From: Bacteroidales bacterium
GTDB lineage: Bacteria; Bacteroidota; Bacteroidia; Bacteroidales; F082
Assembly (NCBI GenBank): GCA_017616675.1
Contig: JAFZXR010000068.1
Location: forward strand, 1 to 33,365
Direction: 5' to 3'
DNA: 33,365 bases
Part shown: positions 1 through 7,933 of the stretch, one piece after another
How the letters are laid out: each line of letters begins with the position of its first letter
Numbering within the stretch: position 1 is the stretch's first letter
Notes under the pieces: generated by a model
Seen by the model: the letters and a program-made list of their open reading frames with translations, nothing else
What the model was told of the DNA's origin: nothing
Database searches by the model: none
Position numbers and translations under genes: made by a program

Positions 1-55
1 CCTTTGTGAGGCCAGCTTTTTCAGCCATCACATTTACTAATTCTGCCTTGTTCAT
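1..55 (-). CDS. HU-family DNA-binding protein, N-terminal fragment
   Basis: The reverse strand begins MNKAELVNVMAEKAGLTK and runs off the left edge of the window, so only 18 residues are visible. This is the typical start of HU/IHF-type nucleoid proteins, which bind and bend DNA as dimers. An in-frame ATG also exists at base 91, but the -7 element TAAATTTG at 94-101 puts the transcription start close to base 91. Translation therefore most likely begins at base 55, with a leader of roughly 30 bases. The family call is fairly safe; HU cannot be told apart from its close relatives with so little sequence. Confidence 0.8.
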   Translation of the reverse strand, partial: MNKAELVNVMAEKAGLTK

Positions 56-93
56 TTTAATAGTTTTAATAAGTTTGTAATCTTTTGACATTG

Positions 94-124
94 CAAATTT
101 AACACAAAATCAATAGCTTTGCAA
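94..124 (-). promoter_or_regulatory. Bacteroidota-type promoter of the HU gene
   Basis: On the reverse strand a TTG (bases 122-124) is followed after 20 bases by TAAATTTG (94-101). This matches the Bacteroides consensus of a -33 TTTG/TTG and a -7 TAnnTTTG. It is one of the best matches in the window and it decides the HU start codon. Confidence 0.7.
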
Positions 125-174
125 CTTTTTTTCAATTTTTTTTATTTTTTTTGAAAAAAAATTTCAATTACAAA

Positions 175-1140
175 CTAAAACACTATCTTCCAATCTTCGG
201 AAACCCTTGTCCCTCTTAGGAATTCCGCAATTTTCATTGCCTTTTTACCTGCCTGCTGAATTTCAAGAATTTTGATGTAAAAATCCTTTAAAACCACTTC
301 CAGATAGGTTTTTTGGTCGGTTTTTATGCTGTACAGCGCTGACTTTTGATCTGTTTTTGACGCTAATTCGGTCGCAAAAATCTTTAAATCAAGAACCTCG
401 CCTTCCGGATTCTGAATCTTGGCATGCGCCGCCGGATACGGTGAGAGGCCTCTCACAAAGTCGTATATCTCTTTTCCCGATTTGCTCCAGTCGATATAGC
501 AGTCGTCCTTAAATATCTTCGGAGCGGGCTTTAAAACAAGGTTTTCGTCCTTTATCACCTTCTCCTGACTCTTCGCCGTCACCTTGCCTTCTTCAATCAT
601 CCTGATGGTCTTCACTATGACTTCGTTGCCGAGGTTCATCAAAGCGTCGTGCAGCTCGCCGGCGTTCATCTTCTCGCCTATCGCCAGCTTTTCCTGCATA
701 ATCATGGCGCCGGTGTCGATTTCCTTATCGAGAATGAATGTCGTCAATCCCGTCACCGTCTCTCCGTTGATGATGGCGTGGTTGATAGGCGCAGCGCCTC
801 TATACTGCGGCAGCAGCGAGGCATGAAGGTTGATAGTGCCTTTAGGAGGCATGCTCCAAATCACCTCCGGAAGCATCCTGAAGGCCACCACCACGAACAA
901 ATCGGCGTTAAACGCGCGTAACTGCTCAATAAAAGCCTCGTCTTTAAGCTTCTCGGGCTGCAGTACGGGCAGATTGTGCTTCAAGGCACATTCCTTCACC
1001 TCCGACGAGTGCATCTGCTTGCCGCGACCTGCGGGCTTGTCGGGAGTGGTCACGACAGCCGGCACATCATAACCCGCCGCCAAGATGGCTTCAAGCTGTG
1101 ACGCTGCAAACTCCGGTGTTCCGAAATAAACGATTCTCAT
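175..1140 (-). CDS. fmt: Methionyl-tRNA formyltransferase
   Basis: The 321-residue protein has the usual length for Fmt, which transfers a formyl group from 10-formyl-tetrahydrofolate to Met-tRNAfMet for initiation. The N-terminus (MRIVYFGTPEFA) is the formyltransferase Rossmann start. The catalytic region INLHASLLPQYRGAAPINHA contains the conserved Asn and His, followed by LDKEIDTGAMI with the conserved Asp. A C-terminal OB-like domain follows. The start is well supported: AGGAGG lies at 1147-1152 on the reverse strand, six bases before the ATG. Such a strong Shine-Dalgarno is unusual in this phylum. The gene follows the TPR gene after 74 bases that contain a terminator-like hairpin, so it is either read through or has its own weak promoter. 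Confidence 0.97.
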   Translation of the reverse strand: MRIVYFGTPEFAASQLEAILAAGYDVPAVVTTPDKPAGRGKQMHSSEVKECALKHNLPVLQPEKLKDEAFIEQLRAFNADLFVVVAFRMLPEVIWSMPPKGTINLHASLLPQYRGAAPINHAIINGETVTGLTTFILDKEIDTGAMIMQEKLAIGEKMNAGELHDALMNLGNEVIVKTIRMIEEGKVTAKSQEKVIKDENLVLKPAPKIFKDDCYIDWSKSGKEIYDFVRGLSPYPAAHAKIQNPEGEVLDLKIFATELASKTDQKSALYSIKTDQKTYLEVVLKDFYIKILEIQQAGKKAMKIAEFLRGTRVSEDWKIVF

Positions 1141-1158
1141 AACCTTCCTCCTATTATT

Positions 1159-1189
1159 AAAAATGCCTGACTCCCTTAAGAATCAGGCA
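1159..1189 (-). terminator. Terminator between the TPR gene and fmt
   Basis: On the reverse strand TGCCTGA (1183-1189) pairs with TCAGGCA (1164-1170) around a 12-base loop, followed by TTTTTA. It lies just after the stop of the TPR gene and before the fmt ribosome binding site, so it may attenuate fmt rather than fully stop transcription. Confidence 0.6.
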
Positions 1190-1214
1190 CTTTGTGTTTC
1201 TCGAATGCTGTTTT

Positions 1215-1907
1215 TTATTCAGCAAGCTTTGCCTCGACGTAGGCGATATTCTTCAACACATGGAAACCTTCCGTGCTTGTAGGATATTCGTCGTTGATGA
1301 TGTTGTACATCTCGAGAGCTTTCTTGTAGTTTTCAACCATCTCGTAGGCGTAGCCGGCCTTCATCAGGAACATCGGTGATGTGGTGATGTTCTTGGTGTC
1401 TTTGGCTGCCTTCTCGTAGCAAGCTGCTGCTTCGGCCACATTGTCAAGCTCCATATAGGCATCGCCCATAGCGCCCATTGCCAATGGCTTCATGAACTGA
1501 TCCTTGCCGTTGAAATCTTTGAGATATTTGATAGCATTCTCGAATTCACCCATGTTGAGGTAGCACAAACCGGCGTAGCATTTTGCAAGGTTACCCGATT
1601 TTGTTCCACCATATTCGTTGATGACCTCGATGAAGCCATAGAAATTACCGTCACCGTTGAGAGCTGTAGCAAAATCATCATTTCTGAAAAGCTGCTCTGC
1701 CTGGAACATAGCCTTTGAAGCTGCTTCCTCGCGTGGCTCCATGACGAATTTCTTAATACCGAAGATGGCGAGAACGACTACGATAATAGCTGCAACAACT
1801 ATCAAAATAGTCTTTCTGTGCTCTTCAATAAACATTTCTGACTTACCTAATGTCGACTCAATCTGTTCGAGACGTTCCTCGTCTTTCTTTACGTTTTCTT
1901 TTGCCAT
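1215..1907 (-). CDS. Membrane-anchored TPR protein (YfgM/TPR_21-like)
   Basis: The 230-residue protein has a charged N-terminal cytoplasmic segment, one strongly hydrophobic helix (about residues 34-54, TILIVVAAIIVVVLAIF) and then several tetratricopeptide repeats, for example the stretch around KCYAGLCYLNMGEFENAIKYL and the later GDAYMELDNVAEAAACYEKA. This layout matches the TPR_21/YfgM-like membrane proteins common in Bacteroidota, thought to act as periplasmic scaffolds or chaperone partners. It has its own -7 element and shares a short divergent intergenic region with trmH. The exact role cannot be read from sequence. Confidence 0.8.
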   Translation of the reverse strand: MAKENVKKDEERLEQIESTLGKSEMFIEEHRKTILIVVAAIIVVVLAIFGIKKFVMEPREEAASKAMFQAEQLFRNDDFATALNGDGNFYGFIEVINEYGGTKSGNLAKCYAGLCYLNMGEFENAIKYLKDFNGKDQFMKPLAMGAMGDAYMELDNVAEAAACYEKAAKDTKNITTSPMFLMKAGYAYEMVENYKKALEMYNIINDEYPTSTEGFHVLKNIAYVEAKLAE

Positions 1908-1932
1908 ATCTTAAAAACAATTTTTCGAACTG

Positions 1933-1940
1933 CAAAAATA
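1933..1940 (-). promoter_or_regulatory. -7 promoter element of the TPR gene
   Basis: TATTTTTG on the reverse strand, followed by CAG, lies 26 bases before the ATG at 1907. No convincing -33 element is visible. Confidence 0.55.
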
Positions 1941-1975
1941 CGCTTTTTTTCTATATGTTTGAATAATTTTTTTAA

Positions 1976-1983
1976 TATATTTG
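1976..1983 (+). promoter_or_regulatory. -7 promoter element of trmH
   Basis: TATATTTG fits TAnnTTTG. It places the transcript start near base 1990, which rules out the upstream TTG at 1959 as the start codon of trmH. Confidence 0.5.
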
Positions 1984-2027
1984 TAAAAATTTTAACAAAG
2001 AAGATTAAAAATCGCAACTCATTGATT

Positions 2028-2714
2028 TTGAACGCAAAAGATCAAAAATTATACGAGTTTCTCTCGAATTACATCACCGATGAGAGAAAACAGCGCTTTG
2101 AGCAGGTGCTGCAATACCGCACGCGTCACCTCACCATAGTGCTTGAGGACATCTATCAGTCGCACAACGCCAGCGCGGTGCTCCGAAGCTGCGACCTGAC
2201 AGGCGTTCAGGACATCCATATCATTGAAAATAAATGGGTTTACGACATCAACCCCGACATCGTGGTGGGCTCGACGAAATGGCTCGACCTGCACAAATAC
2301 AACGTCAACGAGTTCAACACCCCCGAGGCGTTCGACCTGCTTCACAGCAAAGGCTATAAGATTGTGGCCACCTGTCCGCATCAGAACGACTACACGCCCG
2401 ACACGCTGCCTCTCGACCAGCCGATAGCGGTTGTCTTCGGCACTGAGAAGACCGGTCTCACCGACTACGCCTTGGAGCATTCCGACATGTACGTCCAGAT
2501 CCCGATGCACGGCTTCACCGAGAGCTTCAACATCAGTGTCTCCGCGGCTTTGCTGATGTATACTCTCACCCAGCGACTGCATAAAAGCGACATCGACTGG
2601 CATCTTTCCGAAGAGGAAAAACAGCAGCTACGTCTCGACTGGACACGGCGTTCGATAAACCGCGTCCGCGCCTTCGAGAACAAGTTTTACGAATTATATC
2701 CTGAGTTTAAGTAA
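2028..2714 (+). CDS. trmH: TrmH-family tRNA (guanosine-2'-O)-methyltransferase
   Basis: This is a SPOUT-fold methyltransferase that probably methylates the ribose of G18 in tRNA. All three SpoU/TrmH motifs are present: the Asn/Arg motif NASAVLRSCDLTGVQDI, the FGTEKTGLTDYAL motif, and the knot motif IPMHGFTESFNISVSAALLMY. The C-terminal helix rich in E, Q and R (EEEKQQLRLDWTRRS) is typical of TrmH rather than TrmJ. The start is uncertain. The frame has no ATG before the catalytic domain. It extends up to a TTG at 1959, but the -7 element at 1976-1983 means translation must begin later, probably at TTG 2028 or TTG 2022. Its last 8 bases overlap the end of the convergent regulator gene. Confidence 0.85.
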   Translation: MNAKDQKLYEFLSNYITDERKQRFEQVLQYRTRHLTIVLEDIYQSHNASAVLRSCDLTGVQDIHIIENKWVYDINPDIVVGSTKWLDLHKYNVNEFNTPEAFDLLHSKGYKIVATCPHQNDYTPDTLPLDQPIAVVFGTEKTGLTDYALEHSDMYVQIPMHGFTESFNISVSAALLMYTLTQRLHKSDIDWHLSEEEKQQLRLDWTRRSINRVRAFENKFYELYPEFK

Positions 2715-4062
2715 GATCCATCCCGTAGAGATGCATCTTGTTGTATAAGGTCTTACGGTCGATTTGCAGCAGCTTCGCCGCGACGGTCTTATTTCCCCTC
2801 GCCTTCTTCAGCGCGGCCAGAATCTGTTCCTTCTCGTCGCCGGGTTGCAACGCCATGTCGTCGGTCTCCTGAGCTTTGTGGAAATGACTCGACAACACCG
2901 GCAGGTTATCAATCGTAACCTCTTGATTTTCAGCAAATAAGACGGCGCGGCGAATCACGTTTCTCAATTCGCGGAGGTTGCCGTCCCAGCGATGCGACTT
3001 CAGCTTCTCCAGCGCCTCGGCTGAGATATGTTTCACGTCTTTGCCCAGCTCTTCGTTGGCTTGAGCGAGGAAATAATATGCAAACTCCTCGAGGTCTTCG
3101 ATGCGCTCGCGTAACGGCGGCACCTCTATCGAGAACTCATTGATTCTGTGATACAGATCTTGTCGGAAGCTGCCTTCTTCGATGGCTTTCTCCAGGTCGA
3201 CATTTGTGGCCGCAATGATGCGCACGTCGACGTCGATGTCTTGTGCCGAGCCCACGGGGCGCACCTTTTGCTCCTGCAGCGACCTCAGCAGCTGTTTCTG
3301 CACCTCGTAAGGCAGGTTACCGACTTCGTCGAGGAACACGGTGCCGCCTTTTGCCTCTTCGAAAACGCCTTTCTTGTCAGCTATCGCCGAGGTAAACGAG
3401 CCTTTCTTATGTCCGAACAGCTCCGAAGGCGCCAGCTCCATCGACAGACTGCCGCAGTCGACGGCGATAAACGGATAGTTCTTACGGCCGCTCTGTTCGT
3501 GTATCATTCGGGCGATGTATTCCTTACCTGTGCCGCTTTCGCCGAGCACGAGCACCGACATCTTGGTAGGCGCCACGAGTGCCACGTGTGTGTAGACGCG
3601 CTGGATTACCGGACTGTTGCCCTTGACCATCGTCGCCACACCATTCTCCATCTTATCCGCATTATCAGCGAAGCGCTTATCTTTCTTATCCTTATTATCC
3701 TCCTGCTTCAGCGCCAGTTCCATCTTCTGCTGCAGCATCTCGGGGATGATAGGTTTCTCCAGATAGTCGAAGGCGCCGAGTTTCATGGCGTTGACGGCGG
3801 TCTGCACGTCGGCGTAGCCTGTCATGATGATGAACGGCGTCATGATTTTCTTCTCGCGTAGGTATGTGAGGAACATTATCCCATCGCCGTCAGGCAGACG
3901 TAAATCGCTGAGTATCAAATCGTACGACGATGCATTCGTGATATGAAGCGCCTTGTCGAGCGACGCCACGAGGTCGGCTTCCCAGTTGTTTTTCTGAAAC
4001 CAGGTCTTCAGCATCACGCCGAAAGCGACATCGTCATCAACTATCAAAATCTTGTTCGACAT
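2707..4062 (-). CDS. Sigma-54-dependent response regulator (NtrC family)
   Basis: The 451-residue protein has three domains. The receiver (about residues 4-120) carries acidic pocket DDD at 9-11 and phospho-acceptor D53 in LSDLRLPDGDG. The AAA+ sigma-54 activation domain has Walker A GESGTGKE at 174-181 and Walker B GGTVFLDEVGN. A C-terminal Fis-type helix-turn-helix (RGNKTVAAKLLQIDRKTLYN) completes it. It should hydrolyse ATP to open sigma-54 promoters once phosphorylated. The loop that contacts sigma-54, normally GAFTGA, reads GSFTSA (221-226); the key Phe and Thr are kept. No histidine kinase is encoded nearby, so it is an orphan regulator here. The adjacent lipoprotein gene has a sigma-54-like promoter and is a candidate target. 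Confidence 0.93.
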   Translation of the reverse strand: MSNKILIVDDDVAFGVMLKTWFQKNNWEADLVASLDKALHITNASSYDLILSDLRLPDGDGIMFLTYLREKKIMTPFIIMTGYADVQTAVNAMKLGAFDYLEKPIIPEMLQQKMELALKQEDNKDKKDKRFADNADKMENGVATMVKGNSPVIQRVYTHVALVAPTKMSVLVLGESGTGKEYIARMIHEQSGRKNYPFIAVDCGSLSMELAPSELFGHKKGSFTSAIADKKGVFEEAKGGTVFLDEVGNLPYEVQKQLLRSLQEQKVRPVGSAQDIDVDVRIIAATNVDLEKAIEEGSFRQDLYHRINEFSIEVPPLRERIEDLEEFAYYFLAQANEELGKDVKHISAEALEKLKSHRWDGNLRELRNVIRRAVLFAENQEVTIDNLPVLSSHFHKAQETDDMALQPGDEKEQILAALKKARGNKTVAAKLLQIDRKTLYNKMHLYGMDLT

Positions 4063-4084
4063 AATAAACTTTCTGCTCGTTCCG

Positions 4085-4092
4085 CAAAATTA
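4085..4092 (-). promoter_or_regulatory. -7 promoter element of the response regulator
   Basis: TAATTTTG on the reverse strand lies 22 bases before the ATG at 4062. It makes transcription independent of the upstream lipoprotein gene, which ends at a strong terminator. Confidence 0.55.
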
Positions 4093-4127
4093 AACATTTT
4101 ATTTTTATGCTCGAACAAAAAATGTCA

Positions 4128-4165
4128 AAAAAATAGAAATCCGGCGCCAGGCGGCGCCGGATTTC
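4128..4165 (-). terminator. Strong intrinsic terminator of the lipoprotein gene
   Basis: GAAATCCGGCGCC (4136-4148) pairs perfectly with GGCGCCGGATTTC (4153-4165) around a 4-base loop, a 13-bp very GC-rich stem. On the reverse strand it is followed by TATTTTTTTG. Confidence 0.9.
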
Positions 4166-4192
4166 CGTAAATATTGAAAACGAGCAGAAAAA

Positions 4193-5053
4193 TTACTTGG
4201 TTAGAACAACCAAATATCTTGTTACTTTCCAGAACTGTTCTGGATTTGTAATTTCAAGTGTCACGATCTTGTTGCCGTCAGCGTCCTTACCAGGAGTGAG
4301 TGTGTATGACTCAACCGGGTGAGTTGTGAGGACAACGCCCTTCTTTGTTGGGAACACGATTGTGTTGAGTTCACGCATGTCAGCCTTTGTGAATTCTTCT
4401 GTTGGAACATCGCCCTTGAAGATCTTCTTTGCGCTGAGGATGATACCCTTCTCTTTCAGTTCTTTAGCCTTTGCGCCGATGTAGTAAACTGTGTTCATCT
4501 CATCGGTCTGAGCTAAATTCTGATTGTTGAGGTCTTCAATCTGTGTGTTAGCATTGGTCAAGTCGTTGTTGAGGGTCTCGACCTGTGTGTTCAAATTAGC
4601 AATCTGACCGTCTTTCTCTTCGATCTGAGCCTGGAGACCAGCAATCATCTCTTCCTTCTCAGCAATCTGAGCCTGGAGCTTCTTGATCTGAGCGCGGAGG
4701 TTGGCGTTGTTCTTGCCATTCTTCTCGACGACCTGGCTCAATGAATCCAAGCGAGCGCGGTTTTCAGCCATTCTTTCCTTGATCTGGAGGAGTTCTGAAA
4801 CAATCTGGTCTCTTTCGCTACCTTCTTGCTGAACTGTTAACATACCCTCTGCATCGCGGATAGCCTGAAGGTTGTTCTCAACCTCGTTGATGATGCCGAT
4901 TGTGGCATTGAATTCGTTCTCCAAATTCTGATTCTCAACTGCAAGAGCTTCCTTCTCTGCTAATAATGTCTGATACTTCTTTGAACTTTCGACGCATGAG
5001 CTCAATACTAAAGCTACTAATGCGACTGACAAAACTGTTAATACTTTTTTCAT
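4193..5053 (-). CDS. Coiled-coil lipoprotein
   Basis: The 286-residue protein begins with a lipoprotein signal (MKKVLTVLSVALVALVLSSC; lipobox LSSC, lipidated Cys 20). Residues of about 25-190 form a long coiled coil, shown by repeating heptads such as QAQIAEKEEMIAGLQAQIEE and LNTQVETLNNDLTNANTQ. A small globular C-terminal domain follows (about 195-286). It is probably anchored in the envelope with the coil spanning part of the periplasm. I do not recognise a named family. The promoter region lacks a clear TAnnTTTG but has a near-consensus sigma-54 site, and the gene sits beside a sigma-54 activator. Expression under envelope or nutrient stress is therefore an inference worth testing. Confidence 0.85.
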   Translation of the reverse strand: MKKVLTVLSVALVALVLSSCVESSKKYQTLLAEKEALAVENQNLENEFNATIGIINEVENNLQAIRDAEGMLTVQQEGSERDQIVSELLQIKERMAENRARLDSLSQVVEKNGKNNANLRAQIKKLQAQIAEKEEMIAGLQAQIEEKDGQIANLNTQVETLNNDLTNANTQIEDLNNQNLAQTDEMNTVYYIGAKAKELKEKGIILSAKKIFKGDVPTEEFTKADMRELNTIVFPTKKGVVLTTHPVESYTLTPGKDADGNKIVTLEITNPEQFWKVTRYLVVLTK

Positions 5054-5099
5054 TGTTGTTATGATTTAAAATTAGTCTATGCTAACGAATTGTAGTCTG

Positions 5100-5116
5100 T
5101 GCCAAAATCGTGCCAA
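5100..5116 (-). promoter_or_regulatory. Sigma-54-type promoter of the lipoprotein gene
   Basis: The reverse strand reads TTGGCACGATTTTGGCA. Against the consensus YTGGCACGNNNNTTGCW it has one mismatch (second T of the -12 box is G) and correct spacing. The start would fall near 5089, giving a leader of about 36 bases. The gene encoding a sigma-54 activator is immediately downstream. Confidence 0.6.
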
Positions 5117-5204
5117 ACTACGTTAATTGTTAATAATTTTTGTTAATTTATTGATTATCAATATGTTATAATTTCTCTTTATTCTCGTCTTCATCATCAA
5201 CTAC

Positions 5205-5242
5205 TGTGGAAAAGTGTGGAATCAGTTCCACAAAAATCCACA
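5205..5242. repeat. Cluster of four DnaA-box-like motifs
   Basis: Within 38 bases of the 272-base intergenic stretch 5054-5325 are TGTGGAAAA (5205-5213), TGTGGAATC (5215-5223), TTCCACA (5226-5232) and AAATCCACA (5234-5242). The first matches the relaxed DnaA box TTWTNCACA exactly on the reverse strand; the others match 7 of 9. The middle two form an inverted repeat with a 4-base loop. AT-rich DNA lies on both sides. Confidence 0.4.
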
Positions 5243-5301
5243 TCTCATTGATTTACAGCGCAAATATATAAAATTATTTAATACGCTGTACAATATTTTT
5301 T

Positions 5302-5309
5302 TATTTTTG
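5302..5309 (+). promoter_or_regulatory. -7 promoter element of the MATE gene
   Basis: TATTTTTG lies 16 bases before the GTG at 5326, leaving a leader of only about 10 bases. No clear -33 element is seen. Confidence 0.55.
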
Positions 5310-5325
5310 CATAAAAATTTTTTTC

Positions 5326-6633
5326 GTGAATCGTTCAATCCTTAAATTAGCCATCCCGAACATTATCAGCAATATAACAATTCCGCTGCTGGGATTGGTC
5401 GATATGATGCTGATGGGACACCTCAGCTCGCCGGTCTACATCGGCGCCATAGCCCTCGGAGGAACGATTTTCAGCGTGCTCTACTCCTTCTTCAGCTTTC
5501 TGCGCGCCGGGACGACAGGCTTCACAGCCCAAGCCTACGGGGCCAAAGACCTTTCCGAAGTAAGCTACTCGCTCTACCGCTCGACGATAATAGCGATTCT
5601 CGCATTCCTATTAATATTATGCATTCAGAAACCTATCGCTAAAATCAGTCTGGCACTACTCGAAGGCAGCGACGAAGTGCTAAATCTGGCAATCACCTAT
5701 TTCTTCGTCAGGATATGGGCGGCACCGGCCAACATGCTGCTTTACTGCCTCAACGGATGGTTCATCGGGATGCAAAACACCAAGATTCCAATGGCTATCG
5801 CCATCATTATCAACGTGTTAAACATTATATTCAGCATCTTCTTCGTCGTGGTAATGCATCAGGATGTGACTGGCGTGGCGCTCGGCACCGTCATCGCTCA
5901 ATACTGCGGACTCGCTACCGCTCTGATCTTCATTTTTACAAAATATAAGAAATATATAATCAAAATAAACGTTCATATCTTATTGGATATCAATAAGTTA
6001 AAGAAATTTTTCGTCGTCAACACCGACCTGATGATACGCAGCATACTGCTGGTTCTGACCATCGCCTTCTTCACCAACCAGTCAGCAAAACTTGGCGATA
6101 ACGTGCTGAGTATCAACATGATACTGCTGCAGTTCTTCTATATCTTCTCATATTTCACCGACGGTTTCGCCTACGCCGGAGAAGCGCTGGTAGGGAAATT
6201 CATCGGCGCCCGCGACGAGAAAAACCTCAGGAGCGTAGTAATGCACTTATTTAAATGGGGATGCTACATATGCGTTCCTTTCGCCATTCTTTACGCTCTC
6301 TTCCCCACTCCTTTCGTGAGAATGATTTCCGACCATCCCGTCATCATCGAGCAGATACAACCTTATTATATATATATGGTGCTTATTCCGATCATTACCT
6401 TCGCGGCCTTCCTCTGGGACGGCATCTACATCGGAGCGACGGCCTCACGCGCCATCCGCAACACCATGATAATCTCGTCGATCCTCGTCTTCCTCCCGAT
6501 GTGGTACTTCCTAATGCCTATCTGGGGCAACCACGGACTCTGGATCGCCTTCCTCGGTTTCATGCTCGCAAGAGGCATCTCTATGACCTTCTTCGCAAAG
6601 AAAAATATTCTTCAACTGCCTAATAATCAATAA
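5326..6633 (+). CDS. MATE-family (DinF-like) multidrug/metabolite exporter
   Basis: The 435-residue protein is hydrophobic throughout, with about twelve membrane segments in two related halves, as expected for MATE antiporters that export drugs or metabolites using a Na+ or H+ gradient. The N-terminus (NRSILKLAIPNIISNITIPLLGLVDMMLMGHL) and the mid-protein LRAGTTGFTAQAYGA are characteristic of the DinF branch. The start is a GTG: the -7 element ends 16 bases upstream, and the sequence from this residue matches family N-termini. The DUF2779 gene begins one base after the stop codon, so the two are co-transcribed. The substrate is unknown. Confidence 0.92.
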   Translation: MNRSILKLAIPNIISNITIPLLGLVDMMLMGHLSSPVYIGAIALGGTIFSVLYSFFSFLRAGTTGFTAQAYGAKDLSEVSYSLYRSTIIAILAFLLILCIQKPIAKISLALLEGSDEVLNLAITYFFVRIWAAPANMLLYCLNGWFIGMQNTKIPMAIAIIINVLNIIFSIFFVVVMHQDVTGVALGTVIAQYCGLATALIFIFTKYKKYIIKINVHILLDINKLKKFFVVNTDLMIRSILLVLTIAFFTNQSAKLGDNVLSINMILLQFFYIFSYFTDGFAYAGEALVGKFIGARDEKNLRSVVMHLFKWGCYICVPFAILYALFPTPFVRMISDHPVIIEQIQPYYIYMVLIPIITFAAFLWDGIYIGATASRAIRNTMIISSILVFLPMWYFLMPIWGNHGLWIAFLGFMLARGISMTFFAKKNILQLPNNQ

Positions 6634-6634
6634 G

Positions 6635-7912
6635 ATGCATATTTTATCGAAATCGACATATATCAAAGGCGAACAATGCGAGAAGGCGCTGTATCTGTTC
6701 AAAAACAGGCCGTTTCTGCGCGACAAGCTGAGCATGGAACAACGTGCCAAGTTTAAACGCGGCACCGATGTCGGCATCCTTGCACAGCAATACTTCCCGG
6801 GCGGCATCAACATGACGCCGAGCTCTCCGTCGCAATTCAGTAAAAAAGTCGTCGAGACCCTGAAAAACCTGACGAATCCAGCCGTCAACGTGATGTACGA
6901 GGCGGTGTTCCAATACGACGACACCCTCATCATGCTTGACATCATTGTGCGCGACGGCGACAAATGGCGCGCCATCGAGGTGAAAAGCTCGCTGAGCATC
7001 AGCCCGACCTACATGAAGGACGCCGCTCTGCAATACTACGTGCTGAAAGGCTGCGAGGTGCCGATCTCCGACATCCAGCTGATGTATGTCAACGCCGACT
7101 ATGTCAGAAACGGCGAGCTGGATTTGAAGCAACTCTTTGTGTTTCAATCGGTTAAAGATTACGCCGAGCAATATCAAGACATCATCGCCAAGAATATCGC
7201 TCACTTTAAAGACATCATCAAACAGCCGCATTCGCCAAAAATCGCCATCGGCAACCAATGCGACACGCCATACCGCTGCGAGTTTCACGGCCACTGCTGG
7301 AAAGACGTGCCAAACGAGGCCGACAAGCCGTATACCATTGATTATAAGACACTTTACCAACTCATCGGAGATAAAAACCAGTCGACAGCCTTCCTCAACC
7401 TGCTGTTTTACCGGCCAGCCGTTCCGTTGTTCGACGGCGACAAGCCCTACACCGAGTTTGTCATCGGATTCTCGATACTCTCAAACAACGGCCGCTACGA
7501 TAGCATCTACAACTGGCATTGCCTCGACGACCTCTCGAGATGGAAAGAGAGCCTGCCGCTCCTGACTGAACGGCTGGCCGGCTTCGACCGCGTAATATGT
7601 TTTGCATCGCAAAACGTCGCAGCATCGCTTCAGAGATTTAATGTATTGAATTCCAAAGAGTTAAATTACAAAATATTAAACTTCCGCGAGGTACTCCAGC
7701 AAGCCGATTTTCATCACGAAAAGGTGAAATCCGACTTCTCATTGAAAAATGTCTACGAGAGCATCTTCCCCGACAAAACCCTCTTCGAACACAGCCGCAT
7801 CATCCTCAACGCCCTAAGCGATAATCCTTTGGAAAGAGCATTGATAACCAATGACTTAGAACAAGAAAACAAGGCATTGAGAGAGATTTACAAAAAAGTT
7901 ATCAACATATAA
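6635..7912 (+). CDS. DUF2779 protein: Cas4/RecB-like nuclease domain plus degenerate DEDD domain
   Basis: The 425-residue protein has two parts. Residues of about 1-222 look like a Cas4/AddB-type PD-(D/E)XK nuclease: D102, E115-V-K117, a following QYYVL, and four Cys placed as one N-terminal (C15) and three C-terminal (C209, C215, C221), the pattern of an iron-sulfur staple. The second part corresponds to DUF2779. There the family normally shows an FxDFET motif before PAIPLFDG, but here residues 253-258 read FLNLLF, so the expected Asp and Glu are N255 and L257. The exonuclease site therefore looks inactive. The gene is coupled to the MATE exporter one base upstream. The function is unknown; the DUF2779 assignment comes from remembered family motifs. 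Confidence 0.75.
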   Translation: MHILSKSTYIKGEQCEKALYLFKNRPFLRDKLSMEQRAKFKRGTDVGILAQQYFPGGINMTPSSPSQFSKKVVETLKNLTNPAVNVMYEAVFQYDDTLIMLDIIVRDGDKWRAIEVKSSLSISPTYMKDAALQYYVLKGCEVPISDIQLMYVNADYVRNGELDLKQLFVFQSVKDYAEQYQDIIAKNIAHFKDIIKQPHSPKIAIGNQCDTPYRCEFHGHCWKDVPNEADKPYTIDYKTLYQLIGDKNQSTAFLNLLFYRPAVPLFDGDKPYTEFVIGFSILSNNGRYDSIYNWHCLDDLSRWKESLPLLTERLAGFDRVICFASQNVAASLQRFNVLNSKELNYKILNFREVLQQADFHHEKVKSDFSLKNVYESIFPDKTLFEHSRIILNALSDNPLERALITNDLEQENKALREIYKKVINI

Positions 7913-7933
7913 AAATCACATAATCATTATTCA

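Noticed and set aside
125..174. An AT-only hairpin after fmt as a terminator
   Set aside because: The stem consists of A and T runs only and would be unstable; I cannot tell it from random AT-rich DNA.
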